A stretch of DNA of 64,000 nucleotides, taken from the NCBI RefSeq assembly GCF_023022965.1, contig NZ_CP095462.1, positions 2,232,001 to 2,296,000 of the forward strand, given 5' to 3'. Positions 8,879 to 20,348 of the stretch are shown one piece after another (the stretch's first letter is position 1; the number at the start of each line of letters is the position of its first letter). The DNA is from Ectobacillus sp. JY-23. Lineage in GTDB: Bacteria; Bacillota; Bacilli; Bacillales; Bacillaceae_G. The notes beneath the pieces are model-generated. The model was not told where the DNA came from. It saw only the letters and a program-made list of their open reading frames with translations, and searched no databases. A program made the translations under genes and the position numbers.

Positions 8879-10201
8879 TTGGACGTAAAAACATTTTATG
8901 AATACCTTCTAAATGAACTTGATATTGGCATTCATGCAGTAAATGAAGATGGTAAAACCATTATCTATAATCAAAAGATGATGGAGATTGAATCAATGGA
9001 CAAGCATGAGGTGCTGAATAAAAGCCCGCTTGAGGTATTTGCTTTTAAAGACAATCAAAGCAGTACGCTGATGGATGCACTTAGAGGAAAGCCAAGACGC
9101 AATATTACCCAGACTTATTTCAACAATCGCGGTAAGGAGATTACAACGATTAACGATACTGTTCCTATCATCTATAACGGTAAAATTAAAGGAGCCGTTG
9201 AGATTGTAAAAGATATTACCAAGCTAAGACGAACGATTGAAAAAACAGATCTAGAACGCAAAACGAAGTTTACCTTCGATCGGATGCTCGGGCGGTCCCC
9301 TGCCTTTTTAGCAGTGGTGCAAGAAGCAAGGCGGGCATCGCGGACCTCCTCCTCTGTACTTCTTATCGGAGAGACTGGGACGGGGAAAGAAGTGTTCGCC
9401 AAAAGCATTCATAATGAAAGCTCCCGTGCGGCGAAGCCCTTTATTTCTCAAAACTGCGCAGCGATCCCCGAGTCGCTGATGGAAAGCACTTTGTTTGGTA
9501 CAGCAAAGGGGGCTTTCACAGGGGCGATTGATAAGCCTGGTCTGTTTGAAGAAGCAAACGGCGGCACCCTTCTTCTTGATGAGATTAACTCCTTAAGTCC
9601 TCACCTGCAGGCAAAATTGCTTCGAGTGATTCAAGAGCGAACCGTTCGCAGAGTCGGGGGATCGCAGGAGAAAGAAATCGACGTCAGACTCATTGCTACG
9701 ATGAATGAAGATCCGATCGAAGCTATTACACATAACCGCATGCGTAAGGACCTGTACTACCGTCTCAGTGTCGTTACCTTATTTCTTCCTCCTCTACGAG
9801 AGCGCACTGAGGATATCGAGCTCCTGACGCAAGGCTTTATTCAAAAATATAATGCATTATTTAATATGGAGGTCACAGGCATTGATGAGCATGTAAAAGA
9901 ATATTTTCTCCATCATGATTGGCCGGGAAATGTTCGTGAGCTCGAACATATGATTGAAGGCGCCATGAACCTGGTTGAAGAAGATATCATCCAGCTTTCA
10001 CACTTACCTGGCCGTATTACCAAACGGCATGCACCTGAAATGCCAAAACAAACACCATTAAAGAAAAAAATTGATGAAGCAGAGCAAATTTATATTAAAC
10101 AACTGCTGCAGGAGAATGGCGGGAATATCTCTAAAACTGCAAGGATGCTAGGATTAAGCAGGCAAAGTCTGCAGTATAGGCTAAAGAAATACAATATCTA
10201 A
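8879..10201 (+). CDS. rocR: RocR-like sigma-54-dependent transcription activator
   Basis: This is a three-part enhancer-binding protein of 440 residues. It has an N-terminal PAS sensor (about 10-115), an AAA+ sigma-54 interaction domain with Walker A GETGTGKE (164-171) and the GAFTGA loop (211-216), and a Fis-type helix-turn-helix at the end (NISKTARMLGLSRQSLQYRL). I choose the TTG at 8879 because GGAGGG lies seven bases upstream; the alternative TTG at 8858 has no ribosome site. In B. subtilis, RocR senses ornithine or citrulline and drives the roc genes. The divergent rocD with its -24/-12 promoter supports the same role here. Confidence 0.85.
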   Translation: MDVKTFYEYLLNELDIGIHAVNEDGKTIIYNQKMMEIESMDKHEVLNKSPLEVFAFKDNQSSTLMDALRGKPRRNITQTYFNNRGKEITTINDTVPIIYNGKIKGAVEIVKDITKLRRTIEKTDLERKTKFTFDRMLGRSPAFLAVVQEARRASRTSSSVLLIGETGTGKEVFAKSIHNESSRAAKPFISQNCAAIPESLMESTLFGTAKGAFTGAIDKPGLFEEANGGTLLLDEINSLSPHLQAKLLRVIQERTVRRVGGSQEKEIDVRLIATMNEDPIEAITHNRMRKDLYYRLSVVTLFLPPLRERTEDIELLTQGFIQKYNALFNMEVTGIDEHVKEYFLHHDWPGNVRELEHMIEGAMNLVEEDIIQLSHLPGRITKRHAPEMPKQTPLKKKIDEAEQIYIKQLLQENGGNISKTARMLGLSRQSLQYRLKKYNI

Positions 10202-10214
10202 AGGGGACTTACAT

Positions 10215-10401
10215 ATGGGAGAAATTATCGTTCATCATTAACCCTGCCTAACAGCTCAGTCTTACAATTGAGCAAGGAACTGAAATGGAACAGGAAGGTT
10301 TTGTTTATATACAAGTTCTGCAGCAAGAAGAAAATATGAAAGTTGAAATGTCTGGTACCGGTATACATGTGCAGGATTTACACATACAGTTTGACAAGTA
10401 G
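10215..10401 (+). pseudogene. Small frameshifted gene after the RocR-like gene
   Basis: A strong ribosome site (AAGGGGAC) precedes ATG 10215, which reads MGEIIVHH and stops at 10239. A second frame then runs QLSLTIEQGTEMEQEGFVYI and on to MSGTGIHVQDLHIQFDK, stopping at 10401. Together they look like one ~60-residue protein broken by a frameshift. A terminator follows at once. I do not recognise the family. An independent 38-codon gene from the internal ATG (MEQEGFVYIQ) is the alternative. Confidence 0.45.
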
Positions 10402-10424
10402 AAAAAGAAAATAGATTTTTACGC

Positions 10425-10452
10425 AAAGCATCCAACGTCGGATGCTTTTTTA
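10425..10452 (+). terminator. Terminator after the RocR-like gene and the small broken gene
   Basis: The 9-bp stem AAAGCATCC / GGATGCTTT with a 6-base loop is followed by a T run. Confidence 0.8.
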
Positions 10453-10467
10453 TTTTGTGACTGTGTT

Positions 10468-10609
10468 CAAGCCTCATGTTGATAATTGGCACTTGTTGAT
10501 TGGATTCAAAGCAGGAGGCCCCGCAGGCGCATAGTGCTAAAGAGGCTCCCTGACCGCCTGCGGAAAGCGAAGCCCCATAACGGAAATCAACAACGATCTT
10601 TAACAGAGC
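10468..10609 (-). mobile_element. MITE-like dispersed repeat, copy B1
   Basis: Read on the minus strand this begins GCTCTGTTAAAGATCGTTG. It carries the shared core TTGATTTCCG..CGCTTTCCGC.GGCGGTCAGGGAGCCTC and ends ATCAACATGAGGC. The same order of motifs occurs at 32780-32891. No reading frame is present. The rest of 10444-10743 holds nothing else I can name apart from the ribosome site of the protease gene. Confidence 0.6.
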
Positions 10610-10743
10610 GTATTTTATAAATGCAAACAAATGACATATATAAGGAAAAATGCAAAAAATTCCCCCGATTCAAACATTGCCAGTTTTCTTGTAGAATGAA
10701 TTGAAAGAGAATTTTGTCAGTTAAGGGGAGAGGATGAGGGATT

Positions 10744-13700
10744 ATGTTGAAAAAAGGAAAGAGAAAAGCCAGGTATTTGATGTCTTTAGCTGTTAGCTCA
10801 GTGCTTTTACTAGGAGCAATTCCAGTAAAACCACATGCTGCATATGCGCAAGCTTCCACAGAAAGTCTGTTGGCGAATTTGACACCAGAGCAACGGAATG
10901 CCCTGCAAAATCTGGAGAGACACGAGCTGAAGACGGGCTTACGTTTATCACAGGAGGTAGATGTAACAAGCACGGAAGAAGTATCAGTTATTGTAGAATT
11001 TAAAGAACTTCCTGCCAAAGTTGCACAAACAGCACAAGCGGCTAAGGGTGAAAAACTATCTCTGCAAGCAGCCGCCGACAATGTAGAGCAATCTCATGTA
11101 CAATTTAAAAAGCACCTTCAAGAGAAAATAGGTAAAAATGAAAAATCAGGTAAGGATGATTACCAGATCCAACACACCTATAAATATGCTTTAAACGGCG
11201 TAGCATTATCACTTCCTGCCAATCAAATTGAGAAGCTATTGCAATCCGATGTCGTGAAAGCTGTTTATAGCAACAAACAAGTACATATTACTCCTCCTAT
11301 CCAAATAGACGGAGAAGCAAATGAAACAAAGGTCGATAGCATTTCCTTTTTAAAAATTGATCAGTTACACAAAGAAGGCTTTACGGGAAAGGGCATTAAA
11401 ATTGGTGTCCTTGATACAGGAATCGATTATCACCATCCCGATTTAAAAGACGCTTATAAGGGCGGCTATGATTTTGTAGATAGTGATAGCAATCCAATGG
11501 AAGCAACATATGATGATTGGAAGAAATCTGGTAAGCAAGAAACAATGAATGGCAGTACGTATTACACTTCTCATGGCACACATGTTTCAGGAACAATCGC
11601 CGGGCGTGCTAAGAATACTTCCGACCACAAGGTTCTCGGGATTGCACCGGATTCCGAGCTCTATATGTATCGTGTCTTGGGACCCTATGGAAGTGGTGCT
11701 ACCGCGAATATTATTGCAGCTATCGATAAAACCATTACTGACGGAATGGACATCATTAACCTTTCCTTAGGTTCCTTTCAAAATGACCCATTAAGCCCAG
11801 CAAGTTTAGCGATTGATAATGCAGTACTAAGCGGTATAACCGCTGTAGTAGCAGCTGGTAATGAGGGTGACATGGGTATGTATACACTAGGGTCTCCAGG
11901 GGCGGCAGCTTTAGCTCTAACAGTTGGTGCCAGCTCAGCTTCTATTCAGGTAACCACATTTGAAAGTCGATTCGAAGCAAATGGTACGCAGATTGAGGAC
12001 ACATTGCAGTTAATGACCAAAAAGTGGACCGATGATTTTCGTAACCTGTCCGGAAAAATCTTTGAGATGGTGAATGTGGGGCTAGGCGGTGCACAGGATT
12101 ATATAGGAAAAGACGTAAAGGGCAAAATTGCTTTTGCAGCTCGAGGTACGTATGCACTTGCTGAAAAAATGTATTACGCACAACAAAACGGAGCAGCAGG
12201 TATTATCATTTATAACAGCAATCCAACCGAAGGCCATATACCGCACTATCTGGGGGAAAGCAATAGCAATATTCCCGTGTTTTCGCTATCAAACAAAGCA
12301 GGAGTAGCGGTTCATGCGCTATTTACCAACGGTGGTACACCAACCATCTCACTGGGAACGACCGGCACAGCAAATTTACCAGGAGATGAATTAGCAAGCT
12401 TTAGCTCAAAGGGGCCTTCTGGTACATTATACGATATCAAGCCTGAAGTGACGGCACCAGGGGTAACCGTATTATCGACCGTACCTTCTTATATCAACAG
12501 CAAAAACAATACGTCTGATTATTCCTCCGCTTATCTCAGAATGTCAGGTACGTCCATGGCCTCTCCTCATGTGGCGAGCATAGCAGCATTGCTTCTGCAG
12601 GCACATCCAGAATACACACCAGCAGATATTAAGACGGCATTGATGAATACTGCTGATCCCTTAAAAGGTACATACAGCGTGTTTGAAACGGGAGCAGGCA
12701 GAGTCGACCCTTATGAAGCCATTCACGCCGACACAGAGATAGCTGTTCTTGATAAAACACCGTATATGCAAAATGGAGAACAAACCCTGATAGAAGAAGA
12801 AACAGGGGGACTTAGCTACGGCTTTATTCCGGTAGGCGATGCACCGGCATTTACAGATAAAAAGACAGTATCTATTACCAATAATGGTGATAAAACAACC
12901 AAGTATGAACTCTCTGTTGTTTACAATATTGGCGTGCAGGGCTCCTTGGATCCAAAGAAAAACGGTGTTATCGTCAAACTATCGGATACCTCCATCGTTG
13001 TACAAAAACATAGAAAAAAAGAGTTAGGAGCTTACATTCTGGTTCCAAAAACAGCCAAGAGAGGAACATACGAAGGCTACATTCATATCGTGAATAAGCA
13101 TAATCCAGAAGAGGCGTATCAAATTCCATTTGGCATGCGTGTTGTTGATGAAGGATTGGACTATTTTAAAGTACACACTCCTTCCTTTTCAACAAATCGT
13201 ATACGCAATCCGTACAGTGTGAAAGCAACAGATTTAGATTTTAAATTCAATTCATCTATGCAAACACTAGATTTTATTTTAGTAGATGCCAAATCAAATA
13301 AAGACCTTGGATTGATTACATCTATCTATACAGCAGGTGCGGCAATTGATTTTGATTATTATTTGTCAGGTGCCTTTTCCGGTAGATATTATCCGTTTAC
13401 CGGCAATGCAAAAAAGCCAGTTGGATATACATCTGTGCTAGCACCGGATGGGGTTTATAAAATTAAAGCAGTTGGCACCAATTTAAGCGGTAAGCAGTTT
13501 ATCTATACAGATTATGTATATTTAGATAACAGCGCCCCTGCATTAACATTAGACCAAACAAATGCCATGCCTAAGGGTGAGCTTCCTTTTGTAGAGCTAG
13601 CCCCAGGACAATCAACCGTTACCTTGTCTGGTACTGTGATAGACAATGAAGTAGGTGAAATGAATACGTTTGGCATTAACGTGACACAAGGGAATAACAA

Positions 13701-14853
13701 GGTATATTACGGAACATACGGACCGAATTATAGCATTACCACGGATCAAAACGGCCGGTTTACTAAAGAAATTGTAGTCGCAGGTCCTGGAACTGTTCAG
13801 GCCATCCAAATGACGAGTGGCGACCGTGCAGGCAATTCACTACCTCCACAAACCATTTACTATATTAAAGCGGGTACACAGTATTTCTATGCCAAGCCAA
13901 ATCAAAAAGCGATTACTATGGGAGATAAAGTTACGTATACGTTCTATAGCCATGGCCTGCAGAATGCGAAAGAGTTCTCATTTACCTTAGATTATGTAGC
14001 AAAGTATTTTGATTCCGTAGAATTCCGTAAGCATGCCTCCTTGCCGGAAAATACAGAATTCAAAGTAACTACAAAAGGAACGACCAGCTTGAGTAACACA
14101 GTTAATATGAAGGTGACAGGCGATGCCTTGAACGGCGATGTTCCACTCTTTGATATTATTGCAGACACAAAAGCGGAAGAGTTTATCCCCGTTTTGTCTC
14201 AACTGTTCAATGCATACAATGTTTATTATAAAGATGTGAATGGTACTACAGTAAGACCTTATACACAAGTAGGCTTATTGCCTATATACACACCTTATTC
14301 TAAGATACAAGCCCAGCTCGGAGCAGAAGGACTCTACAAGGAGGACGGCAGCTACAACTATACAATGGATTACACAGCCATTGGCGCAACTGTAAAGGCA
14401 CAAGATGCGAAAGGTAACATATACAATGCGGACATCCAAAAAAATGGACAGATATATATCAATCAGCTACCAGCCGCGGAGCAAGTATATACAGTAATGA
14501 TTGATGTGCCTGGACACTTCGCTACGTATGCGCCGCTTGAAATTGGCCGAAAAGAAGCCGGGTACTATGCTGGGGAAAGCATTTTCTATTACACCATCAA
14601 ATCAAAGGCCGGTGATGTTAATAAAGATAATGTTATTGATATTCATGACGCCATTTTAATGAAAACACATTGGGAAACAAGCAACCGTAATACAGACATC
14701 AATTTTGATGGGAAAACTGATGCAAAAGACTTTAAGTTGATGGAGCTCAATTACTTAAAACAAAATGATTATGTAGTAAACACACCAGAGCCGCAACAAT
14801 CTTATCAGGGAGAAACCATCACCAGCATTAAATCCATATTAGGTATAAACTAA
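10744..14853 (+). CDS. Large secreted subtilisin-like (Vpr-type) protease with cohesin-like and dockerin modules
   Basis: The 1369-residue protein has a signal peptide (MLKKGKRKARYLMSLAVSSV, cleavage near AYAQA), an I9-type propeptide (about 78-165) and an S8 catalytic domain. The triad is Asp224 (VLDTGID), His277 (SHGTHVSG) and Ser604 (GTSMASPH). A PA-type insert lies at about 440-530, as in Vpr. After several beta-rich regions comes a segment (about 1047-1180, starting YFYAKPNQKAITMGDKVTYT) that resembles a cohesin fold. A dockerin at 1290-1345 follows, with two canonical loops DVNKDNVIDIHD and DINFDGKTDAKD. The protein is likely released outside the cell for protein degradation. The cohesin call is tentative and the dockerin call is firm. 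A MITE follows directly after the stop. Confidence 0.9.
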   Translation: MLKKGKRKARYLMSLAVSSVLLLGAIPVKPHAAYAQASTESLLANLTPEQRNALQNLERHELKTGLRLSQEVDVTSTEEVSVIVEFKELPAKVAQTAQAAKGEKLSLQAAADNVEQSHVQFKKHLQEKIGKNEKSGKDDYQIQHTYKYALNGVALSLPANQIEKLLQSDVVKAVYSNKQVHITPPIQIDGEANETKVDSISFLKIDQLHKEGFTGKGIKIGVLDTGIDYHHPDLKDAYKGGYDFVDSDSNPMEATYDDWKKSGKQETMNGSTYYTSHGTHVSGTIAGRAKNTSDHKVLGIAPDSELYMYRVLGPYGSGATANIIAAIDKTITDGMDIINLSLGSFQNDPLSPASLAIDNAVLSGITAVVAAGNEGDMGMYTLGSPGAAALALTVGASSASIQVTTFESRFEANGTQIEDTLQLMTKKWTDDFRNLSGKIFEMVNVGLGGAQDYIGKDVKGKIAFAARGTYALAEKMYYAQQNGAAGIIIYNSNPTEGHIPHYLGESNSNIPVFSLSNKAGVAVHALFTNGGTPTISLGTTGTANLPGDELASFSSKGPSGTLYDIKPEVTAPGVTVLSTVPSYINSKNNTSDYSSAYLRMSGTSMASPHVASIAALLLQAHPEYTPADIKTALMNTADPLKGTYSVFETGAGRVDPYEAIHADTEIAVLDKTPYMQNGEQTLIEEETGGLSYGFIPVGDAPAFTDKKTVSITNNGDKTTKYELSVVYNIGVQGSLDPKKNGVIVKLSDTSIVVQKHRKKELGAYILVPKTAKRGTYEGYIHIVNKHNPEEAYQIPFGMRVVDEGLDYFKVHTPSFSTNRIRNPYSVKATDLDFKFNSSMQTLDFILVDAKSNKDLGLITSIYTAGAAIDFDYYLSGAFSGRYYPFTGNAKKPVGYTSVLAPDGVYKIKAVGTNLSGKQFIYTDYVYLDNSAPALTLDQTNAMPKGELPFVELAPGQSTVTLSGTVIDNEVGEMNTFGINVTQGNNKVYYGTYGPNYSITTDQNGRFTKEIVVAGPGTVQAIQMTSGDRAGNSLPPQTIYYIKAGTQYFYAKPNQKAITMGDKVTYTFYSHGLQNAKEFSFTLDYVAKYFDSVEFRKHASLPENTEFKVTTKGTTSLSNTVNMKVTGDALNGDVPLFDIIADTKAEEFIPVLSQLFNAYNVYYKDVNGTTVRPYTQVGLLPIYTPYSKIQAQLGAEGLYKEDGSYNYTMDYTAIGATVKAQDAKGNIYNADIQKNGQIYINQLPAAEQVYTVMIDVPGHFATYAPLEIGRKEAGYYAGESIFYYTIKSKAGDVNKDNVIDIHDAILMKTHWETSNRNTDINFDGKTDAKDFKLMELNYLKQNDYVVNTPEPQQSYQGETITSIKSILGIN

Positions 14854-14967
14854 GGCTGTTTTCGCAAACTTTGTTGCGATGTAACAAGTAGTGGGGAATG
14901 GTTGATTTCCGCTCCAGCCTGAAACAAGGAAACCTATCTAAAAACAACAATCTTTTAGAAAAGAGCC
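14854..14967. mobile_element. ISL3-like MITE, copy A1 (114 bp) with 8-bp target duplication
   Basis: The element runs from GGCTGTTTTCGCAAAC to GAAAAGAGCC, so its ends are imperfect inverted repeats (GGCTGTTTTC / GGCTCTTTTC). It is flanked by TAAACTAA on both sides (14846-14853 and 14968-14975), an 8-bp duplication that contains the stop codon of the protease gene. The inside lacks about 59 bp found in copy A2. GGCT-type ends and 8-bp AT-rich duplications are typical of the ISL3 family. No transposase is present. Confidence 0.8.
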
Positions 14968-15002
14968 TAAACTAAACACATTTTGGTCTGCATCAGACAT
15001 AG

Positions 15003-15038
15003 AACAGGCTGTTCTACTTTTGGAACAGCCTGCTTTTT
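15003..15038. terminator. Terminator between the protease and XRE-TPR genes
   Basis: CAGGCTGTTC (15005-15014), an 8-base loop and GAACAGCCTG (15023-15032) are followed by CTTTTTAC. It overlaps the end of the minus-strand regulator gene and can serve both converging genes. Confidence 0.75.
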
Positions 15039-16290
15039 ACATATCGATATTCTCCATAAAAATATCTGCAATTTGAACTGCTTTTTCATGTTGTTCCGTC
15101 TGCCTATAATATTGGTACAGTGCTTGTCCATATTCATTAATCATGCCAACATGCTTGCTAGATTGAAACAGCGGCAGAGCTGTATGTTGTAAAAACGTGT
15201 AATATCGCTCAGGATCCCCTTTACTTTGATGCATGAGCAATTCAAACACCACTTGATGAAAGTGATTATCGAGTTTATTAGCCATCGCCAAGCCGTACTT
15301 CGTCATCCTCTCAAGCTCGTTTCTAGGTAATGTGTTTCCCTCTATTGCATTGTGCACATAATTATATAAATGCGAGAGATAAGATGGATGATCTTTGTTT
15401 GCCATATCTAACGCTTCCTTATAGCACTGTTGCGCGCTTATATACTCTTTTCTTTTATGGTATTCGTAACCTAAGTTTCCAAGTAGCATAATCTTTTTCT
15501 CAGCGTCATGAAGAGCTTCACTATCATCAATTAGGTTATGATAACGTTCGACGGTTTCCTCGAAATCAAGATACATATCACCACGGATTTGCAATAGCAT
15601 TAGGGATTCTGCATTGATCACTCTTAAAAAGTTATTTGTTTCTTTAAAGTGCTGCAAGGCTTTATCTGCATACAAATACGCCATGACCTTAACACCGATA
15701 CAATGATAAGCAATTGCTAAATGATAGTAGTATTCCGGATTGCCGTATTCATCCATGCGAATCGTTTTTAACACTTCTATCGCCTTTTGCTGGTTTTCAA
15801 TGGTGAAGTTCGTATAGTCGGAGATATAATAAATGCCTCGCACGTGCTGCAGTAAGTTTTTCTCATACAAAGAAAGCTGATCATACTCTTTTTCCACTTG
15901 CTGTAACAGCTTATGAGCTTGTCCTAAATCATTGTGCATGATGAAATATCTGGCCCGCAGCAATTGATATAACGTCGCATACATAGATGATTCAATAAAA
16001 GAAAACTTCTCCAGCTTCTCTTTGGTCGATTCAATTTCTTTCGTTCTTTGCATAATAATAGCATTGTGCCAGTTATGAAGTTGCTTTTTCATTCCTTGCA
16101 CAAATTCAATTTCTTTTTCTATATCAATCTGTAAACGTTCCGAAAAGAGTGTAATAATCTCTGGAGAATAGGCGGTTTGCCCTCGTTCAATTTTACTGAC
16201 ATGTGTTGTCGAGCAAATGCCTTCACCTAGCTGCTCTTGCGTAAGACCAGCTTTTTTACGATAAAATTTAATAATTTCTCCCTCTAACAT
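15037..16290 (-). CDS. XRE-type regulator with TPR region (RNPP-like)
   Basis: The 417-residue protein has an N-terminal helix-turn-helix of the XRE type (IIKFYRKKAGLTQEQLGEGI, then STTHVSKIERGQ) and about nine helical repeats with TPR character (for example IMLLGNLGYEYHKRKEYISA). This layout is that of peptide-sensing RNPP regulators (PlcR, NprR, Rap-like) and of other Bacillus XRE-TPR proteins. AAGGGGAG precedes the ATG. I find no small pheromone gene beside it: the downstream side is a terminator and the upstream side is a short spacer. The ligand and target genes are therefore unknown. Confidence 0.75.
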   Translation of the reverse strand: MLEGEIIKFYRKKAGLTQEQLGEGICSTTHVSKIERGQTAYSPEIITLFSERLQIDIEKEIEFVQGMKKQLHNWHNAIIMQRTKEIESTKEKLEKFSFIESSMYATLYQLLRARYFIMHNDLGQAHKLLQQVEKEYDQLSLYEKNLLQHVRGIYYISDYTNFTIENQQKAIEVLKTIRMDEYGNPEYYYHLAIAYHCIGVKVMAYLYADKALQHFKETNNFLRVINAESLMLLQIRGDMYLDFEETVERYHNLIDDSEALHDAEKKIMLLGNLGYEYHKRKEYISAQQCYKEALDMANKDHPSYLSHLYNYVHNAIEGNTLPRNELERMTKYGLAMANKLDNHFHQVVFELLMHQSKGDPERYYTFLQHTALPLFQSSKHVGMINEYGQALYQYYRQTEQHEKAVQIADIFMENIDM

Positions 16291-16417
16291 ATGCCTCTCC
16301 CCTTATCCATCTACGTAGTGAAGATTTCCATTGAACTACATGTATAATAACATGTTTTTATAAGGTTAAGAGAAAATTTATTCACTATTCAAACGGATTC
16401 ACTATATACATACGTAC

Positions 16418-16441
16418 AAAAAGCCGCTCATTCCAGCAGCT
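16418..16441 (-). terminator. Terminator after the DUF975 gene
   Basis: On the minus strand an imperfect AGCTGCT / AGCGGCT stem with loop GGAATG runs into TTTTTG immediately after the stop at 16443. Confidence 0.6.
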
Positions 16442-16442
16442 T

Positions 16443-17126
16443 TTACTCCACAAGATTTATACTGAGCTCTATATCTGTTTGCGAGATTTTTAAATAAAAC
16501 TGACTTATCGTCACACATATATACGGTATAATCCACAAACATGCGATGCCGCACGTAAGAATGCAAAGCAAGATCCAGCCGGTAAACCTAAGCATAAGTA
16601 AAAACAACTTGCGCTTCTGTCCCTCCATCAGTGCATTGCTTTCTTCTATTGCTTGACGCGTCGTATAATGCGGCTTCTCTAGCAAAATAAAATACGTCAT
16701 AGAATAAGAGAATACCTTTATCATACCTGGTACAATAAGTAACAGTGACCACAAGCATGTATATAAGCTTACTAACCCTACTGCCTTACCAGTTGTCCAT
16801 ATTTGCCTCGCAGTGTGTAAATACCGAAATACATCATATTTGCTGGTGCGCTCTCCTTTTGCAAGCTTCATACATATATGTAAGAAGCCAAAAGCCAATG
16901 AGGAGCTTATCGCGAATATACCTATTCCATAGCACACATATACGACCACATTCCATACGGATTCAAACGCTGAACCTATAAGTAAAATCATGCATAAAAA
17001 TACAATCCCAAGTGTCAAATAAGCAAATACAAATACACAAACGATATATATAAGCATCGCTCCCACTGCTAATTTCCATCGCCCGTCCAAGGCAGAACGA
17101 GCCATTATTTTTGCTTCTTCAATCAT
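16443..17126 (-). CDS. DUF975-type integral membrane protein
   Basis: The 227-residue protein opens with MARSALDGRWKLAVGAMLIY, the usual start of DUF975 proteins, and has about five to six hydrophobic helices. It also has the family-typical middle GERTSKYDVFRYL and a late segment EKPHYTTRQAIEESNALMEG. A GGGGGG stretch lies just before the ATG. The role of DUF975 proteins is not established. It is a single-gene unit between the regulator and the atp operon. Confidence 0.7.
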   Translation of the reverse strand: MIEEAKIMARSALDGRWKLAVGAMLIYIVCVFVFAYLTLGIVFLCMILLIGSAFESVWNVVVYVCYGIGIFAISSSLAFGFLHICMKLAKGERTSKYDVFRYLHTARQIWTTGKAVGLVSLYTCLWSLLLIVPGMIKVFSYSMTYFILLEKPHYTTRQAIEESNALMEGQKRKLFLLMLRFTGWILLCILTCGIACLWIIPYICVTISQFYLKISQTDIELSINLVE

Positions 17127-17207
17127 ACAAGCCCCCCGTTCTTAACTCGTACAAATATATGTGAAAAGGGACAAGGATATGACTACGAATAAACGAATTG
17201 GATATGA

Positions 17208-17342
17208 TTAAATGTCGTAGCAGCAGCCTCCGTAATAGGATTAACGGGACAAGAAGGAACCATTATCTGGATGACACTCGTACCTATGTTGTATTACGTG
17301 TTAGCAGCAGGATTGATTGGGATGATTCTTATCTTCTTATAA
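17208..17342 (+). pseudogene. C-terminal remnant of an L-lactate permease
   Basis: An open stretch with no start codon reads [20 protein letters not shown], then [22 protein letters not shown] and a stop at 17340-17342. This resembles the last ~43 residues of LldP/LctP-type lactate permeases (conserved Gly-Gln-Glu-Gly followed by a final helix). The rest of the gene is absent, and upstream frames are stopped at 17205. The remainder of 17127-17490 shows no other feature. Confidence 0.55.
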
Positions 17343-17490
17343 TCCATAATGCGGAAGAAAGAAATATCACTGTATGTGAAGCAATAAACATGAGTATCTT
17401 CTACATTCAACCTTAGAGGTACCCTCACCAACTGTGAACACATGCCCATCCATGTAGATGAACGTAGTCATACCTCCATTTTTCATACAA

Positions 17491-17522
17491 AAAACCGCAA
17501 AGGTATATACCTTTGCGGTTTT
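17491..17522 (-). terminator. Terminator of the atp operon
   Basis: A near-perfect 32-base palindrome (AAAACCGCAAAGGTA and its complement) lies directly after the atpC stop. The minus strand ends in a T run. Confidence 0.9.
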
Positions 17523-17526
17523 GTTA

Positions 17527-17940
<414 letters not shown>

Positions 17941-17949
17941 CTAGACCTG

Positions 17950-19365
<1,416 letters not shown>

Positions 19366-19405
19366 TCATGTTGGCTTTCAGATTACCTGATCAGCCTCGT
19401 TCATG

Positions 19406-20269
<864 letters not shown>

Positions 20270-20348
20270 TCACCACCTTTTAGTCGGAAGTAGGCATATT
20301 CATGCGTTACCGACCGGCACCAAGGCGCCGGCCGATTCCGCTTTTTAT

